A DNA stretch of 64,000 nucleotides from Hyperoodon ampullatus (taxonomy: Eukaryota > Chordata > Mammalia > Artiodactyla > Ziphiidae), in NCBI GenBank assembly GCA_949752795.1, contig CATKHW010000010.1, forward strand, positions 186,001-250,000. The letters run 5' to 3'. Of the stretch, positions 62,592-64,000 are shown piece by piece. Every line of letters begins with the position of its first letter. Position 1 is the first letter of the stretch. A model generated the notes under the pieces. That model saw nothing but the letters and a program-made list of their open reading frames with translations, made no database searches and was not told where the DNA came from. The translations under genes were made by a program, and so were the position numbers.

Positions 62592-64000
62592 AGACATTCT
62601 TCTCTTTCCTAACTCAGTTCAAGTGTAGCCATGTTTACAGGATCTTAATAAGTGATATCTTATGATAAGTTTCTTTTTCTGTGCGACTTATTTCACTTAC
62701 AATCATCCTACCTGAATCCACCCATTTTGCTGCTACTGGTCTTATGACATTGATTTCATGGCTGAAGGATATTCCATCGTACGTAAGTACCACAATTTTT
62801 TGAACCATTTTTATATTTCCGGGATATTTAAGGTGTACCCAAGTTGAGGTCCTTGTAAGCAGTGCAGCCCTAAATTTTGGGGTGGCTCTGTCTTATTGAT
62901 TTTCAGTTTTCCCAAGGTATATTCCCTAGACTGGAAGTGCCCTTGGCTCTGTAGCTCTGTTGTTTACTTGTTTTAGGGAACACAATGCACTCCTCCAGAG
63001 AGGCAGTTGGCAATTTACATCCCGCCCATCAGCATAACAAGGCTCCCTGTTCTCCAGGGCCTGTCTTGCCTTTCTGGTTTTTACACATTTTGTGGATGTC
63101 CCTTTTGACCTGTGGGAAGTGATACTTCTTTGTAGTGTAGATTTGCATTGTCCGCTTGCTTGCTTGGCCAAAAAGGGCGTATGCGTTTTCTCCTAAATAT
63201 ATTCAGGAGAAAACGCATACGCCCTTTTTGGCCACGTGCATCATTCTCGAAGTTGTGCCCCTCTTCCTGTGCTTTAAAGGCGATTCCAACGTACCTCTTG
63301 AAATCTGTTTCCTGCTATTCTGCCTCGCTTTCAAGTCCGCCTCGTGGCCTTCCCTCAACAGATTTTTGGACGATAGTTGTCCTTTATTACTCGGCCAGTT
63401 TGTGAATTGCTGTGCCCCTGAGCTCCAATTTTCAACTCGTTTTTGGTGAGCTGACCGCAAGTCCAAAATTTTGGTTCAGGACATATACTGTTTCCCGGTG
63501 GGTGGCTGAGACTTTGGTTAATTCTTCTTCCTGCCGGGAAATTACAGTGATATGTGCCCGTCCAAATGCCTAACAGCTACTCTCTCATTGGTTCTCCCTC
63601 TTCCCTTTCATCCTCTGCCAAATTGGCAACCTGTGCGAACCAGGAGGTTAAAGGGGCTGTCTCTCCAATTTGGGAGGTTGATAGTAAAGCAGATGGAAAG
63701 TCAAACCGGAGCACCAGGATAGGGACTATTCGTTGAGTTTTAGAAACCTTTCGTATTCACAGTGTGTCCGTTCTCTAGGTTTCCGGTACATGTTATAACT
63801 GTAGTAATATTCCCTTCAACCTGGAGAGTTGGGACCCATGGAATGGGTGCCATGCATTATTACTTTAAAGGGTCTGCATTTGCTCACCAAATCTCACGAA
63901 TCGTCTCAGTCCCAAGTGTCCAGCCTTATGCCACATCCAGCTGTCATTGTAGATAGGGTCATTCCAGGGTTCATCAGAGACCCTGAAGGAATTGTAAAGA
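62592..64000 (+). repeat. Satellite unit 37, type N/n, truncated by the window end
   Basis: 1409 bp of a unit matching unit 31. Palindrome 63163-63236 is full length, with the CTAAATAT centre and GGCCACG outer change of type N. Confidence 0.95.

Larger units (their letters stand above)
1..64000. repeat. L1-derived 1.74-kb satellite array, head-to-tail, 37 units
   Basis: The window is tiled end to end by one unit in one orientation. Unit starts (AGACACTG or a close variant) fall at 1, 1739, 3477, 5215, 6953, 8692, 10431, 12170, 13909, 15648, 17389, 19125 and so on to 62592. Length variation comes from indels of a few bases. Units differ by scattered substitutions, and some pairs many units apart are almost identical. 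No inversion, foreign insertion or large deletion is visible. Layout of a unit by offset: 1-43 L1 3'UTR-like (minus strand); 44-860 L1 ORF2 relic (minus strand) holding a 74-bp palindrome at 573-646; 861-1419 unassigned; 1420-1437 T-rich tract, taken as the L1 A-tail; 1438-1738 L1 3'UTR-like. Size and L1 content suggest the common cetacean satellite. That name rests on recall and could be wrong; the tandem structure is certain. Confidence 0.97.
44377..64000 (+). repeat. 6-unit tandem segmental duplication (offset 10,430)
   Basis: 44377 to about 53569 matches 54807-64000, and the second copy runs past the window. Order d-E-F-G-M-N occurs twice, with the seam in hybrid unit 32. The offset becomes 10,431 after a T-run change and locally 10,429 to 10,431 around the 2-base deletion of unit 31. 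I noticed fifteen or so differences. Confidence 0.9.

Noticed and set aside
44..64000. Many open frames of 60-127 codons on both strands, recurring each 1.74 kb
   Set aside because: They overlap one another in opposite strands and frames, many need non-ATG starts, and they differ by frameshifts between units. They are by-products of the repeat. Only the minus-strand frame with the L1 ORF2 C-terminus has recognisable ancestry, and it is a relic.
1..64000. Ribosomal DNA or another gene-bearing macrosatellite
   Set aside because: No rRNA-like or conserved coding segment appears in the unit, and its L1 ancestry explains most of it.
1..64000. Assembly artefact as the sole cause of the duplicated blocks
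   Set aside because: Copies differ by scattered private substitutions and small indels, and seams are hybrid units in correct register, as expected from real unequal exchange. Local collapse or expansion cannot be excluded without reads.

Overview
The whole 64,000-base window is one uninterrupted head-to-tail satellite array. The repeat unit is about 1.74 kb. Taking the landmark AGACACTG as the unit start, there are 36 complete units (lengths 1736-1741 bp, mean about 1738.6) and a 37th cut off by the window end. There is no gene that I believe is functional, no rRNA or tRNA, no CRISPR array, and no other mobile element breaking the array. The many short open frames recur at the same place in unit after unit and are by-products of the repeat.

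Origin of the unit. About two thirds of each unit looks like the 3' end of a LINE-1 (L1) element lying on the minus strand. In unit 1, ORF2-like sequence runs from about 860 down to a stop codon at 44-46. It is followed by 3'UTR-like sequence, which wraps into the neighbouring unit and ends at an A-rich tail, seen on the plus strand as the T-rich tract at 1420-1437. The remaining 560 bp or so (about 861-1419) I cannot assign. L1-derived tandem satellites with a unit of this size are what I remember for the common cetacean satellite (Kapitonov, Holmquist and Jurka described L1 as the basic unit of cetacean heterochromatin satellites). A unit near 1.74 kb rather than about 1.58 kb would fit a non-delphinoid whale. 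The species assignment is an inference from memory, not a search result.

Palindrome. Each unit carries, inside the ORF2 relic, a palindrome of 74 bp with no spacer (573-646 in unit 1). It is perfect in 15 of 37 units and carries a few mismatches in the others. The plus-strand right arm still resembles L1, while the left arm looks like an inverted copy of it.

Higher-order layout. Units fall into recognisable subfamilies. I name the first half with a capital letter and the second half (from about offset 900) with a small letter. The order is: A/a B/b C/a B/b C/c D/d E/b C/c D/d E/e F/f G/g' A/h I/i J/j A/a B'/g' A/(j-i) (J-C-B)/b C/h I/i J/j A/a B/b C/c D/d E/e F/f G/g M/m N/n O/d E/e F/f G/g M/m N/n. 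This shows nested, recent segmental duplications of 2 units (3476 bp), 3 units (5217 bp) and 6 units (10,430 bp). It also shows older correspondences at 5, 7, 15, 17 and 22 units. Hybrid units mark the exchange points. All of this was read by eye from shared variants; a computed alignment would sharpen boundaries and identities.
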